The translations under genes were made by a program, and so were the position numbers. Below, piece after piece: positions 16,001-27,718 of a DNA stretch of 64,000 nt. The first letter of the stretch is position 1. Each line of letters begins with the position of its first letter. Source of the stretch: Desmodesmus armatus. Taxonomy: Eukaryota > Chlorophyta > Chlorophyceae > Sphaeropleales > Scenedesmaceae. Where the stretch lies: assembly GCA_007449985.2 (NCBI GenBank), contig VIIQ02000689.1:124001-188000 (forward strand). Direction: 5' to 3'. The notes below the pieces were generated by a model. The model saw only the letters and a list, made by a program, of their open reading frames with translations. It was not told where the DNA came from and searched no databases.

Positions 16001-19000
16001 AATGAGAATGTACTGGCTTGTCCTGCAGGATCTGGTGCTGTCTGAGGTTGAGACGCTGGCTGTGCTGGGTGCTGGCGGCTTTGGCAAGGTCACACTCGTG
16101 CGCTACAAGGGTGCGTGGGGCAACCGCCTGCGTGGCCTGTTTGTGCTGCCGTCAAAAAATGCAAAGGGCAGCGTGCAGCGTGCCTTCCTGAGCTTTACAG
16201 CGTGTGGTGGCGTTTTGTACCATGCTACTAGGGGCCGACACAAGAGCCGACTTTTGCTGTGCTGATGCTGCTGCATGTGTGTGTTTGCAGGCAAGATCTA
16301 TGCCCTGAAGCAGATGTCGAAAGCTCACATCATTGACAACAAGCTGGTGGCGCATGTGCACAGAGAGAAGAATGTGAGTGGGGGGCCACAATCGTAGGCT
16401 GGTTGGCATGCAGGATGCTTTGTGGAGGCATCGCTGTGGGGTCTGGCTTGGCCCAAGCGGCACTTCATGCATGCTTGGCCCAGTGCGCCATCCCCACTTG
16501 TGTGCCTGCAACGATCCCATCAACAGTCACACTGCTACTTGGCGTTGATCAGGCTTGCTCGTGCACACATGATAGTACAGCAGTGATGCAATGGTAGCCC
16601 GTGGCTGCTATCCCAATGCGCCCCATTGCATGGAGGGTTGCTGTGTAATGGCAAGATGTGCTGTGCTGTGCTGTGTTGTGCTGCAGTGCATGTTGGAGTG
16701 CAACAGTCCCTGGTTAGTCAACCTGGTGTCGACAGCACGGGATGAGAAGAACATCTTCATGCTGCTGGAGGCAGTCATGGGCGGGGAGCTCTTTGCATAC
16801 CTGCAGGTGCGATGTGCAATACCACTTGCTGCACGATATGACAGCAGCACCCTTCACAATCAGCACACTGGCATGGGCCATAGTTATGGGGCAGCCTTTG
16901 TCCTTACGCTCTCGTCCCCGATTAGAATATAAAGCTGCAGTGCCCATGCGCTGCAAGGGCTTAGTTGACTTATAAGCCCTACCAACCATGTGCAGAGTCC
17001 TCCAGCTCCACCATCACAACGCGTGAGGAGTTGCAGGCGACTGTGCAGTTGGGCCTGTGGCTTAGCAGCATGCTGCATAGCGCAACCCCACCACTGCCGC
17101 CCCACTCTGGCATGCCAAGAAGTGAGATGCCCAGCGCCCTGGAATTCCGCCCACTTCTTCTGTGCCATTGCCTGTGCCTGCTGGCCTTGCTTGTGCCCTG
17201 CAGACCAGGCGTGCCCCCCTGTCGGAGTCTCACACTCGCTTCTACGTTGCGTCAGTGGTGCTGGCCCTGGAGTACCTCCACGAGCGACACCTGGTATACA
17301 GGTAAGCCTTGGCTCACCAGATTTGAAATCTAAATCTGAATGGCCATGGAGACCGTGAATTGATAGTGTCCAGTGCCAGTCAGAGCTGGCGCACACATGT
17401 GTCTATTGACGCCGTTGTCACGCGTGTTTTTGAGATTGCTTTTGAACCCGAAGCCGGGAGTGCAGCCATACTGAATGGGTGTTGCGCGACTGGTGCACCA
17501 GTGTTGGGTGATTTGCATGACCCCCTTTTTGCGCTGGTTACCAACCGGGGCGCAGTACGGCCGCTGTACAGGATGGACTCTGCAGCGGCTTAATTGCTGA
17601 TACACATATGCGTGTGTGCGGGTGACATGACGTGTTGTTGTGTTCTGTGCCTGGCCCACAGGGACCTCAAGCCTGAGAACCTGCTGATCGGCGATGACGG
17701 ATACGTCAAGGTGGGGGCCTGAGGTAGCCTTTAAATTCTGCAATATATCGGGTTGCGCACCCTGCTGCTGAGGCTGCTGAAAGTTGCTTTTCTGGCGACG
17801 CGCGCTGTGTATACGCAATGTGCTCTACTGGACTCCAGACACGATCCCTGCTGTGACGCTGCTACCAGCGTGACTGCTGAACATGTGTGATTTGTGTGTC
17901 GCTGCATCCCCTGCTGTAGATGGCTGACTTTGGGTTTGTGAAGAAGGTGCTGCCAGGCCAGCGCACAGCCACCCTGTGTGGCACACCCGAGTACTTGGCC
18001 CCTGAGCTCATCGTGGGGGAGGGCCACTGGCAAGCGGCAGACTGGTGAGTGTATGGTTGTGTGCCCAAATGTACAGTATTGTACAGTACAGTAATGGGGG
18101 ACAGTCCCCACCTTGGCACTAGCCAGCAAGCCAGGGGCTCATGAGGGTGCCCAGAGGGCCTACTTACGTAATGTGGGTCACAGAGTTTGTTCTAACAATG
18201 GTGGGTACTTTGATAGGCTTGGTGGCAAGGGTTAGATGATTGATCCTGACGACTGGGGTAACAGTGTGCGGCAGATGATGTGCTGTAACAACTGACGCAC
18301 GCCTTGCTGTGTTTGCGTGCTTGCAGGTGGTCACTGGGTGTGCTGGCATTTGAGTTGGTTGCTGGCGTGCCCCCCTTCATGCACGAGGACCGCATGGTGA
18401 TGTACCGGCGCATTGTGGATGGCGTGTACACCTGCCCAGCAACCTTCAGCGCGGTGAGTCATTGTTGGAAAGAACAATAGCGCGCACCAATGTGCCATGT
18501 AGTCTATATCATCCTACTCATATCGTGCAACCAGTGATGGTGCCCGCCGGCTGTCTGCCTGTCTGATTCAAGGCGCATGGACTCAAGCTGCTTGCAAATT
18601 TACATGTGTAAAAAGTATAATATATAATAAAAATAAAAATATAAAATATAATTATATAACTATCATATTATTTTGTATTTAACACATTGTCGTTGCTTTG
18701 CAGGAGCTTCGTGACTTTGTGAAGGCTCTGCTGCAGCGGAAGCCTGCGTACCGCCTGGGCCAGGGCACCTCTGGTGCTGCTGCCATCAAGAAGCACTCCT
18801 GGTTCAACGGCTTTGACTGGGACGCATTTGGTGCCAAGAAACTCAAGGCACCCTACCTGCCAGTGGTGAGCACTGTTGGTTTGTGGGCACCAGTGGGTGG
18901 CAGTCCTGTCCACTTCAATGGCCAAGTTGGCCCAGGCACACGGCAACTGCAATGATTTCATATGCATCACTGATTGGGGTTTGTATCATTGAGGCTGCGG

Positions 19001-19380
19001 AATGGCGGCGTTGCGCTGTTGTGCCAGGTTTCCCAGCCCCAGAGGGAGCACATGCGAAGCGCACCAGAAAAAACTCAACGAAACAGTCAACCACCAACGC
19101 TGTCGCCTTGTGTGTCAAGCAGAGAGGATACAAGTGTAGCTAGCATGTAGGCAGAATATCAGTCACATGCAAGCAGTTATATGAAGCATATCACCCATAG
19201 TCCCACAAGGGTGGTTAAACCATGATGTCAAGCTTACAAAGTGACTGATGTGTGTCTGCCATCCAGGTGAAGAGCCCTGTGGACGCCAGCAACTTCCACG
19301 CGTCACAGGATGACAATGCAGCTGGTGGCGCATACAGGGGCAAGCCCTACGTGTCGAAGGGAGACTTCAAAGACTTTTGA
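10034..19380 (+). CDS. PKG: Cyclic-nucleotide-dependent protein kinase (PKG type), four CNB domains
   Basis: Ser/Thr kinase of the AGC group activated by cyclic nucleotide; 914 residues from 22 exons: 10034-10049, 10137-10165, 10401-10611, 10910-11025, 11214-11375, 11745-11921, 12376-12544, 12888-13051, 13535-13691, 14267-14376, 14871-14948, 15240-15444, 15612-15802, 16029-16110, 16291-16373, 16687-16806, 17204-17301, 17662-17710, 17920-18044, 18327-18453, 18704-18865, 19267-19380. Four cyclic-nucleotide-binding domains occupy about 86-205, 213-340, 345-458 and 465-580. Cassettes are [16 protein letters not shown] (A), a degenerate [11 protein letters not shown] (B), [16 protein letters not shown] (C) and [17 protein letters not shown] (D). 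The kinase domain (about 603-865) has [24 protein letters not shown] and [10 protein letters not shown], and the AGC tail ends GDFKDF. Four CNB domains recall apicomplexan PKG. The first two small exons are the least certain part. Confidence 0.93.
14401..14462 (+). repeat. Short tandem ACAGTAACTG repeat
   Basis: About four imperfect copies of a 15-bp unit (ACAGTAACTGCAG-like) in a PKG intron. No function is evident. Confidence 0.75.
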
Positions 19381-21271
19381 GAGCTGTCACACTGATGGCC
19401 TGCACTGCATGCTGTGGATGGCAGTGATGGCAGGGTTATGCCTAGTCAGGGTGCTGCATGTGATGGTGGTTGGAGAGGGATGTTTGGTTGGCTGGTTGGG
19501 GTGTGTGTGCGAGATACTAAGCTCGAAGGCAGCCGTGTTCGAGCTGAGTGCAGCAGTGTTCAGTTCAGGGGGGCTCCAGGGCATCGCGAGGTGCCACCAG
19601 TGGCTGTCAATTCTGCGTGGTAAGGTAGGGTTGTGGAGTGGCTTCGCAAGGAACTGGGTAGGCAGTTATTGGTTCTGCAAGGTGTATGAGCAGCGGCAGG
19701 TATGCTGCGGCACTACTGTTGGCAAATAGTGCCTGATGGGCACATGCGTGCATGGACCTTTATGTCCTGCCTTGCTGGGTCCTGTGGACAATATGCCCAC
19801 AGTGTGTCAGCCACGTCACAGTGAGTGCTAGTAGACAGGCCAATGAGTTTTCGCGAAGTGCAGCAGTGCTGTACTTGTAACCGTGACATTGTAGGCTACG
19901 TAGTGGCAGTACAGCTGGTACCAGTGTTGTAACGACACATCTCATGTGCAAGAAATTCAAAGGCTGCCATCTTTCCAAGACTACTATGCTTGCCCATGCA
20001 TGGGTCTGCCGTATGCTTCAACAGCACATGCGTGTGCTCTGTATCAACTCTTCAATGGGTGTCAAGCCTTCAGCCGCAGGTCAGCACTCAGTATTCAACA
20101 CAGCAGTGACTGCTGTGAATGGCAGTGACAGAGGAAGGGCGGCAAACACAGCGACTGTTTGTAACCTGGTGGGTTTGAGCATGGTGGTGCTGCCCTGCAT
20201 GCTGTCAAGTTGTGCTGGCAGTACGTTGGAGTTGGTGTCATATGTCAAAATGTACAGCACCTTGAATCAAGTGCTCCTACCACTTCCTTGGGTGGTCATG
20301 ACCGTGGGTTGATCACCAAGGATGCCATACAGGGCTCACTCGCCACCTCAATTACCAGTCACCAACACAGTCACCAGCAACAATCAAACAGCTCAGCTGT
20401 TGTCATGGAAATGGGTTGTCTTTCATCAGTTGGACGTTCACCACCCATCCAGCAACAAGGCCTAGGCAGCACGTGCTGCCCAAAGACGGCATCCATAGCA
20501 GTAGATGGTGTCATAAAAGGAGGTCAAACCACAGATCAGTACAAATCCCCTAGCACCATATATCTTGCCACGATCTGGCGGCCAGATCAAACAGTCAAAA
20601 TTCGTAGGAGCAGCACAGTTGGCACCCATGCATCACAGGAGCCCCGCCCTTGCCAGATTGCAACACAAGCCCAAGCAACAGCACTGCAGGCAGATATGAA
20701 TAGATGGTCAACGAGTCCGGCTGCCTCTTGCACTCAAAGGAGTGCGTGAAGTCAGCCCATGCAAACGCAACACAATCTTCATGGTAAGTGCTGCCAGCTG
20801 AGCAACATCACCTTACCCAAGCTGTCAGCTTGCACCGGTGGCTAGCGCAACCAACCAAAGGAACACCATGCTTCACTGCTCATAACAACAACACCGCACC
20901 ACAGCACAGCCACTGGGCGGCACCAACTGCTGTCAGCATGCCTTGGGGGACACCACGCGGCAGCACAAGTGCAGAAGCACCTTGGCAGCAGCAGCAGCTT
21001 CCAACCAGTGGCCTCCACTGGGAGGACACCATCCCTCATCAACTCACTCAGCTTGTGCTGGCCTAGTGAGGCCACTGCCACTGCCACCCTAGCACTGTGA
21101 CAGTGACACACTCTCACTGTGTAACCACCGACTCAGCCACTGTGACAGTGACAGCACCACATCGTCACTGCCTCGCTATGCTTCTGCAAGCTGCCAGGCT
21201 AGCCGTTTCTGCTTCAATAAGGAATTTTCTTCAACCCTGAAGCAAATCAGGGTCCAAACAAGGACTGCGGC
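19381..21271. other. Convergent intergenic region, kinase to GPI-protein gene
   Basis: Holds the kinase 3' UTR from the left and the 3' region of the minus-strand gene from the right. A TGTAA motif at 19876-19880, about 500 nt after the kinase stop, is a plausible polyadenylation signal; another is at 20160-20164. The self-complementary unit CACTGTGACAGTGACA occurs twice near 21092 and 21138. The open frame 20210-20749 has no recognisable domain and is not called a gene. Confidence 0.45.
19876..19880 (+). promoter_or_regulatory. Candidate TGTAA polyadenylation signal (kinase gene)
   Basis: TGTAA is the usual volvocalean polyadenylation signal. This copy lies 496 nt past the kinase stop codon. 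Placement is inferred from sequence only. Confidence 0.45.
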
Positions 21272-22176
21272 TTAGGCGAGCAGCTGCATCACCAACAAGG
21301 CAGCAGCAGCCATGCCGGCAAGTGCAGAAGCTCCAGCTGCCCCTGCGCTGCTCTTCACACCAGGGGGAGGAGCGATGGGCTCTTCCCTCCTGGTCTGCTG
21401 CTGCTGGGCCCCTGCCCCTGTAAGCCCACTGGTTAGGTTACCCAGTAGGCTACCCAAGGCGCCACCAGCAGTGGCATTCGGCGGAGCAGTAGTGATGTCA
21501 TCGGCATCTGCCAGAAGGCCGTCATTGGGGGGTGGGGCAGTGGCAGCAGCAGGTGCGGCAGGCTTTGCACCTGCTGCGGGGGCGGCAGGCCGTCCGCCTG
21601 CTGTGCCGTTGTTCAGGGTGGCTCCGAGGTTTTGAAGGACGTTACCTAGACCTGCAAGGGGCCTGGAGGCGTTCCCTTGCTGGCCTGGCTGCCCTTGCTG
21701 GGGGGTGTTGACGAATGATTGGATGCCTTGCTGAGCGACCTGGCCGATTTGATTGAAGACACCGCCAAGGTCGACCTGGCCTGGCTGCTGTGGCTGCCCC
21801 TGCTGCAGCTGACGCGCACTGGCACAGCCTGCGAGCGGGGAAAGCAAGTCACGAAGGTGCGGGCAGGGGTGGGGCTGTTAGTGAGATGCACCACTGTGAC
21901 AGGCTGTACCTTGTGAGGGTATGTGTGCATGAAAGGCGTGCTTCTGGAAGGCTTGGACGTGAGTATTGGATGCAGAACAGGACCAACATGGTCTCTGCCA
22001 TTCTGCATACATGTCACTGTGCTGGGTGCGTGGCAGTTTCAGCAGTCTCAGCTGTTTCAGCAGTTACATGAGCCTACTTGTGCATACCAGGACCGTGTGG
22101 CCGCCTCCAGGCAAGTCTCACCTGCCAGAGCCATCAAGACGGAGAGGATCACAGCTGCCGTCCGGTAGGAAGCCAT
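21272..22176 (-). CDS. Small secreted, probably GPI-anchored Ala/Gln-rich protein
   Basis: Two exons, 22176-22122 and 21828-21272, give 203 residues. The N-terminus MASYRTAAVILSVLMALAG is a clear signal peptide. The mature part is low complexity: a Gln/Gly/Pro segment (QQGQPQQPGQVDLGGVFNQ), Ala/Pro-rich linkers, and NATAGG/NLTSGL, which give N-glycosylation sequons. The C-terminus is small residues followed by a hydrophobic tail (AGMAAAALLVMQLLA), the pattern of a GPI attachment signal, so a cell-surface location is inferred. No enzymatic domain is seen and no family is recognised. It shares a divergent promoter region of about 510 bp with the secreted Cys-rich gene. Confidence 0.8.
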
Positions 22177-22686
22177 TTTGGCACACAGTGACACTGACTG
22201 TGGCAGGGAACGAGGGCGGGGTGAGTGTTGTTGCTCCTGCAGACTTGTCTACGCTGACTGCCAAAAGGACTGATTGGGGTGCTAAGATTACCAGACAGCC
22301 AATGAGGGTTGTTGCGGCCGTCCTCGGAAAGGTGGAGTCAGCGTCCGATGGCTGCACCGAGATGCGGGAGCACCGGTGTTGTTTAGGGGAGCGGAGCGTG
22401 CAATGAAACTCACCAACGCTCTCACCTTACAGTTTGCTATTCCAGAAGCCGATCTTTTGGAGGTCACACTAACGTGATGCATTTGTCATGGCAGCTTCTG
22501 TCAGAAGCTGTGTTTGGGCCCCTTTGTCGAGGTGTGCCCAAAGCACGCTTCAAGCGTACTTATGCGTGATTGTCTTGTTGAGCATCACGTTGAGACGATC
22601 CTGTTCACACGCAGCAGAGGAACTACTGGTGCCAGACTGACTGACAACTCACGAAGAAGGACCCCCTTCACCTCAACATAAGGACC
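22177..22686. promoter_or_regulatory. Divergent promoter region between two secreted-protein genes
   Basis: About 510 bp separate the start codons of the GPI-type gene (minus) and the Cys-rich gene (plus). Both encode small secreted products, so shared regulation is possible but not shown. No defined element was recognised. Confidence 0.4.
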
Positions 22687-23301
22687 ATGTCTCGCTCCTT
22701 TCTGATAGTTGCCGTGGTTGTGGCATGCTTGTGCAGGTAAGCTGTCTATGCTTGGGCACCACGCTTACATGTTGAGCTTTCCTCCTGCAGCGTGCCCCTA
22801 CAGCAGCTGCTGCTGCGCAGTGTGGCAGGGCAAAAGTGGTGGCTGCTTGTTAGTCCGTCGAACGCGATACATGTGTTCTCCTTGGGTGTCACTGCACAAT
22901 GTGGCCAGCGCTAGCAGAACACTATCTTCCCCTTGTCGCACCTTCCTGTTGCAAGTGTGCTGACATGCACCTGCGCTTGCTGCCTTCCACTGCGCAGTGC
23001 GTCCGCCCTTGAATGCCTCTCCTCCCCACACAGCCCACGAAGGCTGCTCTTAGCCCCTGTGCCCCCCACTCCAAGCAGCAGGCAAGCCAGCGGTGCCCTA
23101 CCCGCCACCTGCTGCGACTGCAAGTGTGTCATTCCAGCAAAGGACATGCGCAGCCCTGAGTGCAAGGCCACGCCTGGATGTGTGGGCATGGCCGCACCTA
23201 CCTATGGACAGAAGAACGTGTGTGTTGCTGGTGCCAACAAGAAGTGTGACGAAGTGTGCACGCGTGACATGGGCGGTTGGAGGGCGTTCCACGAGTGCTA
23301 G
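22687..23301 (+). CDS. Small secreted cysteine-rich protein
   Basis: Two exons, 22687-22736 and 22998-23301, give 117 residues. The signal peptide is MSRSFLIVAVVVACLCSASA. A basic/proline linker (PRRLLLAPVPPTPSSR) follows, then a Cys-rich domain of about 60 residues: CCDCKC, PEC, GC, VC, KKCDEVC and a final HEC. Eleven cysteines lie in the predicted mature chain, ten of them in the domain. The spacing suggests a disulphide-stabilised extracellular domain. I do not recognise the family; it resembles no named toxin or defensin pattern closely enough to call. A (CAG)15 tract starts 16 nt after the stop, and TGTAA at 24024 is a candidate 3' end. Confidence 0.8.
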
Positions 23302-23314
23302 AGGCAGACTGCTG

Positions 23315-23316
<2 letters not shown>

Positions 23317-23361
<45 letters not shown>
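23317..23361 (+). repeat. (CAG)15 in a 3' UTR
   Basis: Fifteen CAG units just downstream of the Cys-rich gene's stop codon. Confidence 0.95.
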
Positions 23362-23363
<2 letters not shown>

Positions 23364-24023
23364 CACACCAGCTGTAGTGGATGGTGGTGATGCTGTCGAC
23401 AGTGTTGCACCGTGTTTTAGGGTTTACAGTAGCTAGGGGTGCACACAGTTGCCAGCCTGGCGTGTGTATATAAAACCATCACGCTGCAACATCAGTGGAG
23501 GGTGTTGCCCATGCGTCAGCTTTAACCCAAGTCAGGAATAAGAGGAATGTTTGGAATTTTGATTGATCTGTCAGCCTAAAGTTGTCATTGGCAAATGAGC
23601 AGTGTTTCTGCATAGGCAGCACTGGCAGCACTATGATTGTGTTGGGTTCTCTGTCAGTGGTTTGTGTCTGGTTCATAGGCTGCAGTGCCAGACTACAGGA
23701 AGCCTGGTGCTTGGCATGAGCAGCAGGCAGTTGCCGTGCTGGGCTTGGGGGCGCGAGATTCTGGCTGTGGCTGATGCTGTTTTGACTGCAGCAGAGATTG
23801 ATGGGTCACTTGCAGCATGCTATTTGGCACTGCCAGCTGCAGCATCTGTTGATACAGTTTTCCCTTGGCTTCAAGCTATTGTTGTGCCAGCTATGCATCT
23901 TTGTTGAGCTGGGCTTGGCCAGCTTGACTGGCTGTTCTCTGGTTGGGGCACAATATGGCCCACAACTCAACTTAGTTGAACTCGAGCCTGAGTGCAGACT
24001 GAGTGCACGCATGGACCTGACAT

Positions 24024-24028
24024 TGTAA
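24024..24028 (+). promoter_or_regulatory. Candidate TGTAA polyadenylation signal (Cys-rich gene)
   Basis: TGTAA 723 nt after the stop of the secreted Cys-rich gene. It would give a long but plausible algal 3' UTR. Confidence 0.4.
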
Positions 24029-25438
24029 CAGTAAACCTTCTCAAATCTTTGTTGGGAGCCTTATCAATCCAGCCTGCTGACGTGACACAGGTGCAGGGTA
24101 GCTCTCCTGAACTCTTTTAGAAAGAAGTAAGCTCAACATGCAGAGTTGACCAGTTCAACAACACCTGATGCATCGGCAACATAATGCAAGGGCTGCATCT
24201 GGCACAAAGTGTCGGCTGTTTGGCATAGCCAATGCATGACAGGCCGTGCACAGCAATGCAGGGCCAACGCACCCAACCCATCACACTTCCCCCACCAAAC
24301 CCCTCACACAATTTGACTGCCCATCACACTGTTCAACCACCACCGCGCCAGTGCCCATGATACCCCATTAGGACACAAGTGGGTGCCTTCGTGACCAAAA
24401 AGTAAAGCGGACCCGCAGGGCACCACAGCATCACGTTCACCCAGGCTGTGCCTAGTAGGCAAGGTTTGCACGGCCTAAACCCTAACACCTAAAACCAGTG
24501 GGCACAGCCTGGGTGCACTGGCCTGGCAGGCCCACACTTCACATGTGGCTATATTGGCAGCATGCGCTGACACCACTGTGCCGCAGCGGGCTGCGCCCAG
24601 GGAGTGATGCATGCCCATCTGCAGGCACCTTTGCAGGAGCGCACATGTAAACAGGCTCATAGACACCCCAACAGGGTGCCACAGCAAGCAGCCAGGCAGC
24701 TGAACACATGTCTGTGTATGTACAGATATTCGTCAGCACACTGCTGTGCTGGCCTGACACATGCCAGCGAAAGCAGGGAGACATAAGGACCCTGGTGACG
24801 TCAGCACAGAGCTAATGCTATCACAGGGCAGTCAAACAGCAAGGCCACATAGTGGCACCAAGCAGAACGAAGTTGGCCCATGTTTGCGAGGCCAGAGTCA
24901 ACATCAGTCCTTTTCTGCCAACACTGAGGGCATGGAAGACTGACACATGGCAATAGCATCCTGCAGCCATCTCTGGTTGACTCAACCAGGTGGCAAGATA
25001 GAAGCTAGAGAAGCTGGCATCAGGGCTGCGAGTTGCCGCTGTGCTGCAGACTTTCAGCCATCAACAGCAACCAACACAAAGTGAACTCATTCCCACATGC
25101 TTGAGCAATAAAGGGGGGACAGGAAACCCACACAACACGGCCACATGGCTAGCTGCTCCCACTAACCAAACCGTCTACACCTTCCAAGCAGCCTGAAGGG
25201 GGGTAGACGACAGTGCAATTCTGGTCCATCCCTCACATAAACAGATCAGGACTCTGCCCTGCCTTGGCATACAAATGTCCTGTCCCTTTCCCATGGGATG
25301 CTGCTGCAACACAGGTACACACAGGCTGCCACACAGCTACACCAACGCACTGCAACTAAGGTGACTTTCACAACGCCTGTGCCCAGGCAACGTGTAGAAG
25401 TACCCTCAAACAAGCTTCACAGCTGGGGCCATGTGCCC

Positions 25439-27718
25439 TCAGAGCTGCTGGTCTAGCTGCTGCTGCCGCCGCTGCTTGCTGCTAGCCTCCTGCCAGTTAA
25501 GCAGCATAGCTATGATAGCCTCATACGCCGTGAAAGTGATCGCGGCAGCAGGCGCCGCCTTCACTATACTCGGCACACTGCCTTTCCAGAGCCCCACCAC
25601 CCCCTCCTTATGGTAGATGTTGGCTAGACATGTCATTAACGGCATGACGGACAGCTGCTGCTGCACACGGGCCCCGTACCGCAGCGACCGCGGCAGCCCC
25701 GCAACTTGGTACCGCTTCTTCGCTACATCCAACGGGTGTGAACCCAGCTTGGCGATCAACCCTGCCGCTAAGCCGCATGAGAAGGTCTGTAGCCGCTTGT
25801 TGTCAAGCACTGCCGAGCTGCTGCTACTCCAGCCGCCGCCGCCGCTGCTGTTTGGCTGCTGACCGCCTTGCGGCTGCTGCTGCTGCTGCTGTGACGACAG
25901 TGGTCCTGCCTGCAACTGCTGCTGCCAAAGGTCCTGCTGCTGCTGCTTGATCCGCCGCCGGCCGTCTGCTGCTGCTGTCCACATCTGATTGAAGGCGTCG
26001 TACAGGCCAAATTGCAGTGCTGCGTAGGGGATGATCTCTATAAGAGTGACCCCTAGGCCTCGGTACAGGCCCTGCACCCCATGGTCCTTGTAGATTGACC
26101 TGCCTGCATCAAACATGCCCTTGTACACCTGGTGACAGGCACACACAGACACAGAGAGACAGCAAAAGAAGATATTTGGTACATATCGCATGGGTTGCAT
26201 GTCCTACTAGGATGCTGGGGGCACGTACAGTGCAAGCACATGCACACCGTCAATCACAGGTATAAGGCAGCATGGACCCTGCACACAGGCTAAGCAGTGT
26301 TTGTAATGACTGTTGGCCTGCCTGCCGCATTGATTCCATCTTCACATATCCTTTTTTTTGGTAGGTACAGGGGATCTTCACATATCAGTTGTTCCTGCCC
26401 CGCTGCAAGACCCGCTGCAAGACAGCCGGCAACGTCAGTGCAGCATGCATGCTGTGCCTGACAAGAGCACACGTCTGCATGGATGAAACCCAGATTGTGA
26501 ATCAGGTGGAGCTGCGGCAAGGATGCAAGTCTTTTTTTATGGGTGCAAGTCTGACCTTGGGTTCTCCCTGTGCTGCCAGAGTGGTTCTGAGCAGGTCAAA
26601 GGGGTATGAGGCCACTGTGGCTGCTGCACCTGCCACTGCACCACTGGTGAAAGACACCACAGCACTGCTCTTGCCTGCAGCAGCAGATGGACGACAGAAC
26701 CACGACAAGAGCAGCACAGTTGTGAGCTGATTTGGCAAATCATATAGGCACGATTGGTTTGGGTACAATGCCTTTGGGTGCAATGCATGCAGACATTGCC
26801 GAACAGGCCCCACTTTTCTGCACCCCAAACTCTGCTTGTGGTAAGCCTGTGCTGATGATTCCCAGTTGCTCGTGCTGAGGCACCTTGCATGGTGTGCTGT
26901 TGGGTAGTTCTTACCTTCCCAACCCAGCTTTGCTGCTGTGTCCTTGCACTGCTGCAGGGCCACAAACTGCACTGCTGTGTAGGGAATGGTCAGCAGCATG
27001 CCAGGTACTGTGCCCATCCACAGACCCTGCAGCACAGCAAGCAACATTTCCTCAGAACAAACAATGAAAGGATGCTATGGCAGCTGCGCTAGGCCTGCAG
27101 TTTTAAAAGCGGCAGCTAGTTATGGTCGACTGTCCCCTTGATATTCTAACCAGTGGTTGGTGCTCTGCTGGTAAAGGGATGTCACATTGAGAAGGAGGGG
27201 GCAACACACATGCGGCAGCTGTCATGCTGAGCGCTGCCCCTGCGACAAGTGCTTCTGGAAACAACCAGGATGACCAGACTCTGAGACAGGCAGACCATGG
27301 CAATGCTGCTGCTGCAAATACGCAACAGTAAAAACCTCCGGAGTGGCCAGGAAAGTGGCACATGCATACACACCTTGATTCCTTCCTCTGCCACAATGGT
27401 GCGGAAAGCATGCAAGAAGCCGTGGTAGTGTGGTGGCCGCTTTGCCGCCGTGTGTAAGCTGATCGGCTCCAGCTGCACTTGGAACCTGATCTTGACTACA
27501 TCCAGCGGCCCCACCAAAAACCTAGAGACAGCCCCTGACATGGCACCAGCAGCTGCAGCAGCACCAAAGGAGGGTGTAACATCCTCTGAATGTGTGACTG
27601 ATGCCGATATTTGACTTATGCTTATGCTTTGACTTGCTGCTCGCACCTGCATCCAAGCCCACCCGTTTTTTCTTCCCCCCAGGGGGCTGTTGTGAGTCAC
27701 TGCTGCTGTCTGGCACAT
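25439..27718 (-). CDS. Mitochondrial carrier, thiamine-pyrophosphate carrier type
   Basis: Inner-membrane SLC25 carrier; exons 27718-27374, 27026-26915, 26674-26556, 26128-25439, up to 421 residues. Three carrier repeats carry the signatures [33 protein letters not shown] and [16 protein letters not shown]. The first and second match plant and fungal thiamine-pyrophosphate carriers (TPC1/SLC25A19) closely, as do [20 protein letters not shown] and [15 protein letters not shown]. The likely substrate is therefore ThPP, exchanged against nucleotides across the inner membrane. Between the second and third repeats a Gln/Ser/Gly-rich insert of about 60 residues lengthens the loop, which is odd for this family. 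The start is uncertain: an ATG at 27652 would give 399 residues, and a further upstream exon is possible. Confidence 0.87.

Larger units (their letters stand above)
23302..25438. other. Convergent intergenic region, Cys-rich gene to mitochondrial carrier
   Basis: Contains a (CAG)15 tract (23317-23361), a candidate TGTAA signal (24024-24028) for the upstream gene, and a short CCCTAA-like telomeric fragment near 24474-24497. The remainder should include the carrier's 3' UTR. No protein domain was recognised in any frame. Confidence 0.45.

Noticed and set aside
20210..20749. 179-residue open frame after the kinase gene
   Set aside because: No domain, no splice partners, and low-information composition. 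It lies in the convergent 3' regions, so chance is the better explanation.
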